Below are positions 10,529 to 21,015 of a stretch of 64,000 nucleotides of DNA, one piece after another. Within the stretch, counting starts at the first letter, position 1; each line of letters opens with the position of its first letter. Under the pieces are notes generated by a model, which was given only the letters and a program-made list of their open reading frames with translations, ran no database searches and was not told the DNA's origin. Location: contig JAKEKT010000016.1 of assembly GCA_021495925.1 (NCBI GenBank), forward strand, positions 186,001 to 250,000. Direction: 5' to 3'. The stretch comes from Diplodia intermedia. Its lineage: Eukaryota; Ascomycota; Dothideomycetes; Botryosphaeriales; Botryosphaeriaceae. A program made the translations under genes and the position numbers.

Positions 10529-11027
10529 GGTGTTTGGAAAAGAATCTTGGCCAGCTGACTTTGCGGGGGAGACACCGTTTATATTTTTGTCCTTGCCGCC
10601 TGCAGCAGCCTGAAGCTTGATTTCAGCCTTGTGGGCTCATGTACTTGCTGATCTTGCTGCGTTAGGGGAGGTGCTTATGTGCGTCGGTCTACAGCAAAAC
10701 CTTTCAGCCCTGCAAGCCACGGCATGGATAAAACGTTAGCGCACCTGGAGGCCAACAGATTTTTCGGCCCCCAACGTGAAGCTGATTTATCGAATCCTCT
10801 TGAAAGTCAGCTAAATCGCGCAGAGCACACATACGTAGCTGAGGAAGCCCATGTGAGTGTAGTCGTGGTCAGGCTCCACTCGACCGTGTTTGTGTTACGT
10901 TACAAACAAACAGTACACTGCCATCTACCCCAATTTGATACCATTGTCCTGCTACATCATGACCGGCCGTCAGGCTACTGTCAAGCCATTCGAAGCATGT
11001 GACCTATTTCGCATTCCTCCGTTTTCA
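10529..11027. other. intergenic
   Basis: Spacer between the DUF6601 start and the 3' end of the aldehyde dehydrogenase gene. Nothing further is recognised. Confidence 0.45.
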
Positions 11028-12831
11028 TTAGTACTGACCCTCCAAAGTGAAAGTACCGGTCTTAGTGACCAGGTATTCGTTGACTGCAACGTCCTTTCCG
11101 GACTCTTTGCCGTAGCCTGATTCCTTGATGCCGCCGAAAGGAGATTCAGCTGCCGACGAATTACCTGCACACCACGTCAGTAAGGTTCAACCATTTCACA
11201 CAAGGAATGCGTCGCTCACCAGTGTTCATTCCAATCATCCCAGCTTCCAAGTTCTCCAGCAGCCGCCACATGCGATCCACGTTCTTGGTGAAGCAATATG
11301 ACGCCAGTCCCATGCTTGTGTCGTTCGCAGCCTTTACCGCCTCGCCCTCGTCATCAAAGCGGTATATGGCTGCCACAGGCGCAAAGATCTCCTCACACGA
11401 AACCAACATATCCGGTTTCATATCGGTCAGAATCGTCGGTTCGAAGAAATAACCGCCTTTGCCCCCGACCCGCTTACCGCCAGTAACGACCTTCGCCCCC
11501 TTATTCGCCGCATCCTTGACGATTTGCTCCGCTTTATCGAGCCCGCGAGGGGTGGTCACCGGACCCAAGCTCGTCCCATCGGCGGCGCCGTGGCCAATCT
11601 TGAGCTTTGCCGTCTCGGCGTTGAAGCGCTTGACGAACTCGTCATAGATGCCGGACTGGACGTAGATGCGGTTGGCGGTGATGCAGGCCTGGCCGGCGTG
11701 GCGCCACTTGAGGGGACAAAGCTGGGCCATGGTCTGGTCGAGCGAAGCGTCGTCGAAGACAAGGACAGGGCAGTTGCCGCCCAGCTCGAGCGTGACCTTC
11801 TTGAGACCATCGGCAGCGTTGCGGGCAATGATCTTGCCGACGCGTGTGCTTCCTGTAAAGGTGACTTTCTTGACCAGAGGGTGCCGTGTCAGCGCCTCGG
11901 AGAGCTCGGGCGTCTTCTCGAGGTCAGTCGTCAGTACGTTGAAGGCGCCGGGTGGGAAGCCAGCTTCAGAGGCCAGGTGAGCGAGCGTCAGCGCCGTTAG
12001 CGGCGTCTCGGGAGAGGGTTTGACGATCATGGTGCAGCCAGCAGCCAGGGCAGCGCTGGCCTTCCGCAGCACCATAGCAATGGGGAAGTTCCAGGGGACC
12101 AGGGCGGCGGCCACGCCGATAGGCTGTTTGATTGTGAAGACGCGGCGGTTTGGCAGCGCAGGGGCGAAGACGGTGCCTTGGATGCGTTCGGCCTCGCCAG
12201 CAAACCACCAAGTAAAGCCGGTCGAATAGTCCAGCTCTCCATACGCCTCGGCCAGCGGCTTGCCGGTCTCATAGGTCAGCAGCGTGGCCAGGTCGTCGCG
12301 ATTCTCACGGATCAGCGAGTCCCACTTGAACAGCATTTGGGCACGCTGCCGGGGCGGGATTTTGCGATACGACTCGAAGCATGAGTGCGCACTCTGTACG
12401 GCGGCGTCGACATCGGAGGCATCATTGATGGGGCAACTTGTCCAGGGCTTGCCGGTGCCCGGATCTGTTGGATAGTCGGGAGGATTAGCAGGCTTTCGCT
12501 TCAGACAACAGAGCGCGAAGACATCAAGACACTAGAATCATGTGAAGCGGAACAGGTTTCTCAAGCTCGCGTACAGGAAGACACGGTCAAAGTCTGCTTT
12601 GGGCTAATCATAGGAAGAGAGCGGGCGAAGGTTGCGGGGGAACTGATTGCGACTCACCAACGACCTCAAAGGTCGCGCCAGACTTGGAGTTAGTCCATTC
12701 AGCGTTGACGTAGGACTGGTTGTGGAAGAGACGCGGGTTCTTGAGCTGCGGTCGCGTCAGCGCGGCGCATGCAAGCGTTGGGAGAAGCTGCAGAAGCGGA
12801 CCTTGAAGGGGAGCTGGTCGGAGGAGCCCAT
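11028..12831 (-). CDS. succinate-semialdehyde dehydrogenase-type aldehyde dehydrogenase
   Basis: Predicted NAD(P)-dependent aldehyde dehydrogenase, closest to succinate-semialdehyde dehydrogenases of the GABA shunt. Start MGSSDQLPFK (ATG ends at 12831); introns 12746-12801, 12465-12657 and 11165-11219 give 499 residues. Family landmarks are WWFAGEAERIQG (about 125-136), VPWNFP (162-167) in the cofactor fold, FTGSTRVG (242-249), the general base Glu266 in LELGGN and the nucleophile Cys300 in HAGQAC. The last exon supplies ESPFGGIKESGYGKESG, the usual C-terminal signature. No mitochondrial presequence is apparent, so a cytosolic enzyme is inferred. The cysteine usually found two residues after the nucleophile in SSADHs is replaced (CIT). 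It is transcribed divergently from an SDR 443 bp away, suggesting joint use in catabolism. The exact aldehyde substrate is not proven. Confidence 0.88.
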
Positions 12832-13274
12832 CTTATCTATGACCCACCCTTGCAGCCCTTTGTTTTTCAGACTTGGTGGCGTGACGGAGGCAAGCGAGGG
12901 AGCTTTGGCGAGGATGGGAAGGCGCCAGCCATGGTCCAGCTTTAAGAAGACGGAAGCTGCCCTGGTGCTGGGCTGCGTGCCACGAACCCCGAGCCTGTGC
13001 GGAGAAGGTCAAATCAGGGCCCACTTCCGCGCAGCCGCTTCGGGTAAGGCAAGGCGGGGATGTCGTGGGGGAAGCCTCTACCCCGCACCACATTTGGCTG
13101 CCACTGCTGGCTTCTAGTCCACTATGAGGCCGTCGGAGAGCTTGTGTGGAGCTGGCACCGAGGCCGTGCCTGCTATAAAGGGCATGCGGGGACTACCATT
13201 TCATGTAGTGAGCACGCCGACAACGACGCAGCGTACACGTCCATCTCTTTCTCGCCGCATCAGGAATTGGGGAA
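12832..13274. promoter_or_regulatory. bidirectional promoter, ALDH/SDR
   Basis: The two start codons are separated by 443 bases. A TATA-like sequence (TGCTATAAAGG, about 13169-13179) lies about 100 bases upstream of the SDR start. Shared regulation is inferred from geometry only. Confidence 0.5.
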
Positions 13275-14128
13275 ATGGGTAGGCTCGACGCCAAGGTGGC
13301 CATTGTGACAGGTCTGTTGTCTATGTACGTCTCGTGAAAACCCCGCCCTAACAAGACATGCAGGCGGCGGCGCCGGGTTTGGGGCTGAGATATCGCGACG
13401 TTTTGCTGCTGAAGGAGCGCATGTGCTGGTCTGCGACATCAACAGCGCTGGCAGTCAGGTCGCTGCTGAGAACCCGTCAAGCATGACCTTCCACCAAATG
13501 GACGTCACCAAGGCTGCCGACTGGAAAGCTGCCATTGACGCTGCAGTGCACAAGCATGGCCACGTCGATATCCTGGTCAACAACGCGGGCACCACCTACA
13601 AGAACAAGCCCACCGTCGACGTCACCGAGGACGAGTGGGAGAAGGTTTTCAATGTCAATGTCAAGAGCGTCTTCCTCGGGAGCAACGCCTTCATCCCGTC
13701 AGTCATCGAGCGCGGCCAGGGCGGCGTTATGATCAACATCGCCTCCACGGGCGCCACCCGTCCACGGCCTGGTCTAGTCTGGTATAACAGCACCAAGGCG
13801 GCCGTCTGGAATGCTACCAAGGGCCTCGCTGCAGAATACGGACCCCACGGCATTCGAGTGAACTCGGTGTGTCCACTACTGAGTGGCACTGGCTTGTTCG
13901 AGAGCTTCGTCGGACTTCCTCCCACACCTGAAAATATGCAGAAGTTCCTGTTCAACGTACCCATGGGGCGGCTGTGCGAGCCTCAGGATGTGGCAGGGGC
14001 TTGCATGTTCCTCGCAAGCGATGATGCCAAGTTCGTTACCGGGTAAGTCTCCCGCCGAAGACTGACTGCTTGAGGATGCTGACATGACCAGGATCAACAT
14101 GGAAGTGGACGGTGGGAAATGTATATGA
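13275..14128 (+). CDS. short-chain dehydrogenase/reductase (classical SDR)
   Basis: Classical SDR oxidoreductase of 250 residues. The start is MGRLDAKVAIVTG at 13275; introns 13312-13363 and 14043-14091 remove cleanly, the second leaving a short final exon (INMEVDGGKCI). Motifs: cofactor loop TGGGAGFG (12-19), Asp37 at the end of strand two (VLVCDIN), which favours NAD(H) over NADP(H), NNAG (85-88), and the catalytic Ser140, Tyr153 and Lys157 (YNSTK). Sequence type is close to FabG/glucose-dehydrogenase-like SDRs that oxidise secondary or primary alcohols. Its head-to-head placement with a semialdehyde dehydrogenase suggests an alcohol-to-acid oxidation pair (for example 4-hydroxybutyrate-like substrates), but that is inference. 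Confidence 0.9.
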
Positions 14129-15201
14129 AGGAATGGTTCCCGGCAGAAATCCCGAGCCCAAGCGTTGGAGGATTCCACTGGCTGTGATGAATCCGAGAAT
14201 TGCAAATGCAGGCTCATGATATTCGAGGTTCTGCAAGCGTGAAGAATCTTTGCAGCCAAAATAGGGTTTGGAAATCTGAGAGTATGATGGAGAGGACTTC
14301 CTGTATGCAAGAAAAGGCAGTGAGGAAGAGCAGAACAGGTAGATGCAAGCATGTCGTATTCTCACGGCTTCCGTCAGGCCACTAGATACTTGTTGCGCTT
14401 GAGCGATTAGCAGGTAGTCTATCGGTTGGGAATGCATCCAGACGGGACTGGTGAAGAGAATCAAGGCGGCCTGGTTTCTATGAGTGCTCCCACTCCCAAG
14501 TAAGTAGGGCAAACGTTCTGGAATATCAGACAGTCTGGACCCATCGAACACCCTAGCGTAATGAGCAATTAAAGCTCGATGTTCCCACCCGCGGCACAGA
14601 CAGCCACCCGGCCGCTTTGGAACAGATCAGCAGCATCGGAGATTGTGGCGGTGCCGGCAAGGAGAGAGGACCAGACGGTGGTACAGAAGCGGCAGCTGAT
14701 GTGATGTGAGCCAGAGAAACGTTGGTGCCTGATGTATGACGCTGCCGTGGTGGCGCAGTGGGCGTATGCTGGTTGACACGGCGGTTGCGCGGCACTCTGG
14801 CGGGCGTGGACGACGAGCGGCGCACACGGAAACGAAAAGGCGCAGGATGTCGAGGGCGACGGCGTCGAGGCAGATATAGGCCGCGAGCATCCGGCTTGTT
14901 CGTACTCGCGTTGCAACGAGCGGGTGGCGCGGGCGCGGGCCAGCAGGTTTTTCCCTGGGCTTCCGGCGCCGCAGCAGCAGCTGGGCCGATCCTCATTCTG
15001 CCCCGCGATACGTCAGCCCCCAGGCCTCCTGTGAACGCGCGCCCGACTGCCACGCCCGACGCTCGACAGACACCACCCCGCGCCCTCTGCCACGCAATTC
15101 CACCCGCGCGCCAGGCTGCCGCCAATCCATACAATACCCCCGCAGCTTCCGCTGTCTTGCCTCTGCTGCACCTCCCCCTCCAATCCTCCCCACCCGGCGC
15201 C
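14129..15201. other. intergenic, fimbrin promoter
   Basis: About 1.07 kb between the SDR stop and the fimbrin start, ending in a CT-rich leader (TCCCCCTCCAATCCTCCCC) typical of filamentous fungal promoters. No gene is recognised. Confidence 0.45.
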
Positions 15202-17258
15202 ATGAACGTCATCAAGCTGCAGAGGAAGTATCCTCAGTTCGACCAGTCCGAGATCTTCGGCCTCACCGACGCCTTCCGCAAGCTCGACGTCGACGACAAG
15301 GGCTACCTCGAGGAGGCCGCCGTGATCAAGGCGACCCAGACCTCGGAGCGCCAGCCGTACGATGTCGTGAGGCAGGCCCTGAAGGAGGTCGAGCTGGACA
15401 GCTCGCGGCGCGTCGAGCTCGAGGACTACGTCGATGTAAGTGCGCCCTCAACGCGCCAATGCCCCCAGCCCGCTGACCGACGGCCCAGCTCATTGCCAAA
15501 CTGCGCCAATCGTCGCCCCTCCAGCAGCGCATGCAGACGGGCCCCACGCGCCCCCGCGGCCTCAGCGGCGCCCAGGCCCCGCAATCGCCCGTCTACGGCC
15601 ACAAGTCGCAGGGCAGCCATGGCGGCGGCAGGATACAGGTCCAGGGCTCGTCTGCTAACGTCACCCACACCGTCAACGAGGACGAGCGCGTTGCCTTCAC
15701 CAGCCACATCAATGCCGTGCTCGCCGGCGACCCGGACATTGGCAACCGCCTTCCCTTCCCCACCGACACCTTCGAGATGTTCGACCAGTGCAGGGATGGT
15801 CTGCTGCTGGCCAAGTTGATCAACGACAGCGTCCCGGACACCATTGATGAACGTGTTCTTAACCGCCCCGGCAAGAAAATCTCCAAGCTCAATGCCTTCC
15901 ACATGACCGAGAACAACAACATTGTCATTGAGTCGGCCAAGGGTATTGGATGCTCTGTCGTCAACATTGGTAGCCAGGATATTGCTGAGGTCCGCGAGCA
16001 CTTGATTCTTGGTCTGATCTGGCAGGTCATTCGCCGTGGTCTGCTCGGCAAAATCGACATCAAGCTCCACCCCGAGCTGTACAGACTGTTGGAGGACGAC
16101 GAGACCCTGGAGCAGTTCCTGCGCCTGCCCCCGGAGCAGATCCTGCTCCGCTGGTTCAACTACCACCTGAAGAACGCGAAGTGGCACCGCACGTAAGTAG
16201 CCCAAGCCGTGTTCCTTGAGATTTGACTAACCCATCGTAGTGTGTCCAACTTCTCCTCGGACGTCAAGGATGGTGAAAACTACACTGTTTTGCTGAACCA
16301 GCTGAAGCCCGACATCTGCTCTCGTGGTCCCCTGCAGACCCCCGACCTCCTCCAGCGTGCCGAGCAGGTTCTCGACAATGCTGACAAGCTCGACTGCCGC
16401 AAGTTCCTGACGCCCACGTCGCTCGTCGCCGGAAACTCCAAGCTGAACTTTGCCTTCGTTGCAAACCTCTTCAACACGCACCCTGGCCTTGACGCCATTA
16501 CCGAGGAGGAGAAGGCTGAGATCGAGGATTTCGATGCTGAAGGCGAGCGCGAAGCCCGTGTCTTCACTCTCTGGCTCAACTCGCTCGACGTCCAGCCGAG
16601 CGTCCAGAGCTTCTTTGATGATCTCCGTGATGGCCGCATCATCCTGCAGGCCTACGACAAGGTCATGCCGGGAAGCGTCAACTGGCGCCACGTCAACAAG
16701 CTGCCTCCCAGCGGTGGTGAGATGATGCGCTTCAAGGCCGTCGAGAACACCAACTATGCGGTGGAGCTTGGCAAGCAGGTCGGGTTCAGCTTGGTCGGAA
16801 TCCAGGGTGCAGATCTTACCGATGGCCAGCGCATTCTCACTCTTGGCCTGGTGTGGCAGCTGATGCGCAGAGACATCGTCAACACCATCGGCACCCTGGC
16901 GCAGCGCCTGGGCAAGCGTGAGATTACGGATTCCGACATGGTCAAGTGGGCCAACGATATGTCTCGCGCCGGTGGCAAGACTAGCGCCATCCGCTCCTTC
17001 AAGGACTCGTCGCTGTCAAACGCCGTCTTCCTCCTCGATGTCCTCAACGGAATGAAGAGCTCTTACGTCGACTACGATCTCGTCGCCCCCGGCCGTACGG
17101 AGGATGAGGCATACTCAAACGCCAAGCTGGCTATCAGTATCGCGCGTAAGATGGGTGCGACCATCTGGCTTGTTCCCGAGGATATCTGCTCCGTGCGCAG
17201 CCGTCTCATTACAACTTTCATCGGTAGCTTGATGGCGACCCACGAGAAGATGCACTAA
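15202..17258 (+). CDS. SAC6: fimbrin (actin-bundling protein)
   Basis: Fimbrin/plastin, which cross-links actin filaments in cortical patches, the contractile ring and hyphal tips. Introns 15436-15488 and 16193-16240 yield 651 residues, matching fungal Sac6/Fim1. The N-terminus (MNVIKLQRKYPQF, then FGLTDAFRKLDVDDKGYLEE) is the EF-hand-like regulatory region. Four calponin-homology domains follow, forming two actin-binding modules. CH1 begins near TVNEDERVAFTSHIN with FDQCRDGLLLAKLIN. CH2 carries LGLIWQVIRRGLLGKID. CH3 has EREARVFTLWLNSLDVQPSV and NWRHVNK. CH4 includes LTLGLVWQLMRRD and ends GSLMATHEKMH. The long in-frame region upstream of 15202 is not taken as coding because the family starts at this methionine. 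Confidence 0.97.
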
Positions 17259-17959
17259 GCGGCCCTTTTACCAAAGAGTACCCCCAGAGTTTCACGATTG
17301 CGGATTGTCCTTGACGCTGTTTGAAGCAAGCCATGGCTTGTGAGCGATGAAAAGAGACGAAGTTCCTACTTTTTCACCCCCTTATTCTGAGCTGCATTTT
17401 CCACTTTCAGTAGTAGCACAGAGCGAAGTTGCAAAATGAATATATGAATTGGAAAATCGATACCCAGCCTTGAGCTAGTAGACGACATTGCTTTGAGGAA
17501 TGCTCAACCTTGCCGAATGCTTCTTGACTTTGATTGTCTGTCGCTCTTGTATGTCCTTTGACTCGCTCTGCTCTATTCTGGAGATCAGGGCTGAAGTCGG
17601 ATCTCCCTCGAGGGATGGACTGTCTGGAATAACACCGGAGCGAATTAGAGGTGGAAAGGATGACGCCATATGCCGCGAGTGAAAGGACCGTGACGATGAT
17701 GCAGCAAAATAGGGAGACCTTTTCTTTCACAAACATTCTGGGATCCCCGCACTGAGCCCGTTAAGGGAGCTATATCGCGGTACCAGCCAGCGGAAGGTAT
17801 AGTCTCCAGGTGTCCTGGGACGCGATGGTCATTCAGGTAACAGAGCAGCTTGTCGACTGGACAGCCACAAACTAACACACGACATATTGGAAACAAGTTG
17901 ACAGCTTCTCCATCAATCTGAGAGAGACACTCGAGTAAAATCGGGTAGATCAACAACCT
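17259..17959. other. intergenic, fimbrin 3' side
   Basis: Contains the fimbrin 3' UTR and the 5' flank of the tRNA-Glu gene; nothing else recognised. Confidence 0.45.
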
Positions 17960-18062
17960 TCCGTTGTGGTCTAGGGGCTAGGATTTGCCGCTCTCAGTCT
18001 TCGAGAGTTCATCTCACTTAACAAAGTGCCGGCAAGGCCCGGGTTCGATTCCCGGCGACGGA
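17960..18062 (+). tRNA. tRNA-Glu (CTC), intron-containing
   Basis: Acceptor TCCGTTG pairs with CGACGGA at the 3' end. D-arm GTCTAGGGGCTAGGAT, anticodon stem TGCCG/CGGCA with loop CTCTCA(C), giving anticodon CTC, and T-arm CGGGTTCGATTCCCG are all present. An intron of about 31 bases follows the base after the anticodon, the canonical position. A T-run (CTTTTTTG, about 18074-18081) serves as Pol III terminator. Confidence 0.93.
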
Positions 18063-19646
18063 ATATACTCATTCTTTTTTGTCTTTTTGCTCTTTTGCGG
18101 GCTGTTGTATCGGAGGGTTGTTGGTGGACGTTGAGGGCGAAGTTGTTGAGGGTTGCTTGGCGGAGAATGCTGCGCATCGAAATCACTTCTTTTTCTTTTT
18201 CTGGAGGCTTCTATGGGAAGGAATGACGGAAGGTGCACAAGGGGAGGAGAAGAAGACCGAGGCCGAAGCAAAGCAGCGGGGGAGTCAAGAAGCGAGGCCG
18301 AACAACGAAGACTTTGTGCACGATTTGTGAGGGGTTCTGCATAAAGCACAAAGAAAAGACCGAGGATCTGATATGCAGCACTAAAGCCGCGACCGAGCCT
18401 CCGAACCGCGCCGGCATCGGCGATGCGCCGGAGAAAAGCGATTGATAATTGCTGGTCATCAGCGGTCCTCTGGTTGGCTCCTCTGGATCGGAAACCGGGT
18501 TCTCCCTTGATAAGAGAACTGAGCGGGTCCCTTGTTTATCGCAACGACGAGAGAAAAAAATGCGACGAAGGGGATGGAGAGCAAGGTGGAAAGCAAACGC
18601 AGCATCGGTCCTCGACACTTTCTCTCCACGGAGATAGAGGCTGAATAAGCGCAAGCGTTGTTTTTTGCTTCCCTTCACCCCTGCCCCGCTAGTGTCGTTT
18701 GGACAACACTTGCGTTGAGGGTACGTGCGCGCGGCTCGGCCAAGGAGAGGGACCACGGGGACAGGAGAGGGAAGGGAAAATTGAAGCAAAGAGTTCGTTT
18801 TCCGGGACCCCCGCCCCTCCCCCCGTTCTGAGCTGCTTTTGGGCAGCAGGATCAGATATCCCGCACACCTACTCCAATATCATATCAGATGGAAGATCCG
18901 CCCCAGCACGTCAGCCTCTTTTCGCAAGGGCAGTAGTTGATAATGAAAATGTGGCGTGACATACCATCATGGTGTCAATCGTTTTTCCCAGCAGAGCCCA
19001 GCCCCCGGTTTACTGCCGCTGTTTAAATAGTCCGTCGGGGACCCGTCAACTGCACACTGATGATTCCTTTCCCTCGGTCCTTGCATTGCTCCTCCCCAAC
19101 AGTCGACCCCTAACGGGACTCCACCCTGGCGTTCCAGCTCGGATTCCTCACCACCACATTTGCACGCACATTGGATTGCGAGATGGACGGCCGTTTATCA
19201 AAAGGAACCATTTTTTACTTTCTTCGTTGCTGGAATACGGAGTAAACACCAGGACTATCAATCATCGACCCGCTGCGCCTGTGTACACGCAAAAACTCCC
19301 CCAACTTCCTTTCATCCGGAGTAGACGGATGACCCAATAAAAGGAGAATCATGCTACACTACATGATGCGGAATCAAAAGGAAAGGATGCAAAGGGGTAA
19401 TGAGGAAGGAAAGAGCGTCCGGAATCTCGTTTCAACTCTAATGATTAAAAGAGAGCTCCAAACCGCTGCCTCCAGGTAGGTGATGTTGTACACCTCTTTT
19501 ACTTCTCCCGAGGAAGTAGGTAACGAAAGTGCCATCGTCGAGATGGGAAACTTTCAAATCGTGCGCCTTTTCTCGCGTTCCTTGTTTTTCGCCTTCTTTT
19601 CTCTTGGTCATCATCAGCTCATCGATTTTCCTTGGCTCCCCTCCCC
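18063..19646. other. intergenic
   Basis: About 1.6 kb between the tRNA-Glu gene and the 3' end of ISU1. Several open frames occur on both strands but none shows domain-like sequence. No repeat family member detected by eye. Confidence 0.45.
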
Positions 19647-20482
19647 TTACGCGGCAGAGGCCGTGTTGGGCGTCTCGGTGACGGTCTCGACCTCGACCTT
19701 GGGAAGCGAGGCACCGGTACCACCGAGGTCTGTTGCCCGTGCCTTGGGGTTCTTGGTGTAGTAATTCGCCAACGCAGCATGGATCGCATCCTCTGCCAGC
19801 ATCGAACAGTGAACTAGGAGTCCTATCAGCGAACATATCCAACCGGAAAGGAGCAGGGACAGAAAATGAGGGGTGGACTCACGCTTCACGGGCGGCAGGC
19901 ACAGCTCCTTGGCGATTTCAGTGTTCTTGACGCGGGCGGCCTGCTCGAGCGTCATGCCGCGCACCAGCTCCGTCAGGTAGCTGGAGCTGGCGATGGCGGA
20001 GCCACAGCCGAACGTCTTGAACTTGACGTCGCTAATGGTGTTGTCGTTGGGGTTGACGCGGATCTGCAGTTTCATCACGTCGCCGCACGCCGGCGCGCCG
20101 ACCAGGCCGGTACCGACGTCGTTGTCGCCCTTTGCCATCGATCCGACATTGCGAGGACGGTTGTAGTGGTCGAGCAGTGCTGGGGATGTTAGCTTGGAGG
20201 TCGATTATGGAGCGTGGCGGAACACGGGGGGTGTGACGGTGGTGGGGAGGAGGCGCCTGCACGGGCGGAGCGGCGACGGGCGCCCTCACCACGCATGGAG
20301 GCCGCGCATGCATGGAGGTGCGATCGGGGTGACTTATCTTTCTCGTGGTAGCTCCGCCTGGCGTTGACGGCGACAGCGGGAAGTGCTGCTGTCCGGAGCG
20401 GCGATGCGATCTGGGGTCTGGCGGCGGAGGTGAGGAGCTTGCTGGCCTGGGCCGGCGCAGTGGCAACGGCTCTTCTGAACAT
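19647..20482 (-). CDS. ISU1: mitochondrial iron-sulfur cluster scaffold Isu1
   Basis: Scaffold on which the mitochondrial ISC machinery assembles Fe-S clusters. The start is MFRRAVATAPAQ (ATG ends at 20482), with a basic, serine-rich mitochondrial presequence of about 40 residues. The product is 201 residues after removal of two introns. The mature domain is near-perfect IscU: three cluster ligands Cys79 (GAPACGDV), Cys106 (FGCGSA) and Cys149 (LHCSML), and the LPPVK motif (142-146) bound by the dedicated Hsp70. Intron 2 (19814-19882) is a standard GT-AG intron. Intron 1 (20177-20337) is exceptional: the exon ends HEK followed by ATAAGT, and the downstream conserved LDHYNRPRNVGS is joined correctly only if splicing occurs after CAC. 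The start and all catalytic features are secure; the AT-AC splice is an inference from conservation. Confidence 0.96.
20177..20337 (-). other. putative U2-type AT-AC intron in ISU1
   Basis: On the minus strand the intron begins ATAAGTCACC and ends CTAACATCCCCAGCAC (161 bp). Joining GAGAAAG to TGCTCGACC gives the residues HEKVLDHY. The donor is the common GTAAGT with the first base changed, and CTAAC is an ordinary U2-type branch site about a dozen bases from the end, so this is not a minor-spliceosome (U12) intron. Confidence 0.7.
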
Positions 20483-21015
20483 TGTGGAGGTGGTGCGGGG
20501 TGAGAGAATCGTGCGGGTCGAAGTTTGTCGCAGTGCAAGCGCGGGCGGTGATGGGAGGTCAATGGAGGTGGCTGCGGAGGGTTGCGTTGCAGGTGCAGGT
20601 TCAAGGCGAAGATAGAGGTGCACGTCTTTGATTATTTGAGAATGACGCCCGGCGGCCGCTCGGCTCGCGGAGAAAGGCGGCCACTGCGGTCTCGGCCAGC
20701 GGGATTAAGTCATATCTCGGCTGTGGCGACTTATGCGCGTGCACAACCGCGACCCGCCCCCGCTTGCACACATCGAATCGCCAAATCGGGTGCTGCCCAT
20801 TGCCCATGACGTTTCGATCGGCACACCTATCACAGCTGCACGCTTCATCATAACACTGGGATTCTGCTCCAATGTCGAGCCCTGGGCTCGAATGCTGCAC
20901 GTAACAATGCCGCCGCCCCTCTCGACCATGCGCTTCTTTGCCGCCGTCTCCCCACCAAACCATAACCATCATGCGCCGTATCTCATGCAATCATCAACTT
21001 GCTCGCGTCGGCTGC
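20483..21015. other. intergenic, ISU1 promoter and UBP14 3' side
   Basis: Spacer of 533 bp; no further gene seen. Confidence 0.45.

Noticed and set aside
14183..14280. Possible box C/D snoRNA (GTGATGA ... CTGA)
   Set aside because: The boxes are spaced plausibly but the flanks cannot form a terminal stem and no guide pairing is evident.
20177..20293. Conventional GT-AG intron 1 for ISU1 (GTGAGG donor with CAG at 20180)
   Set aside because: It keeps frame but inserts about sixteen non-conserved residues into an invariant region; AT-AC fits better, though RNA is needed.
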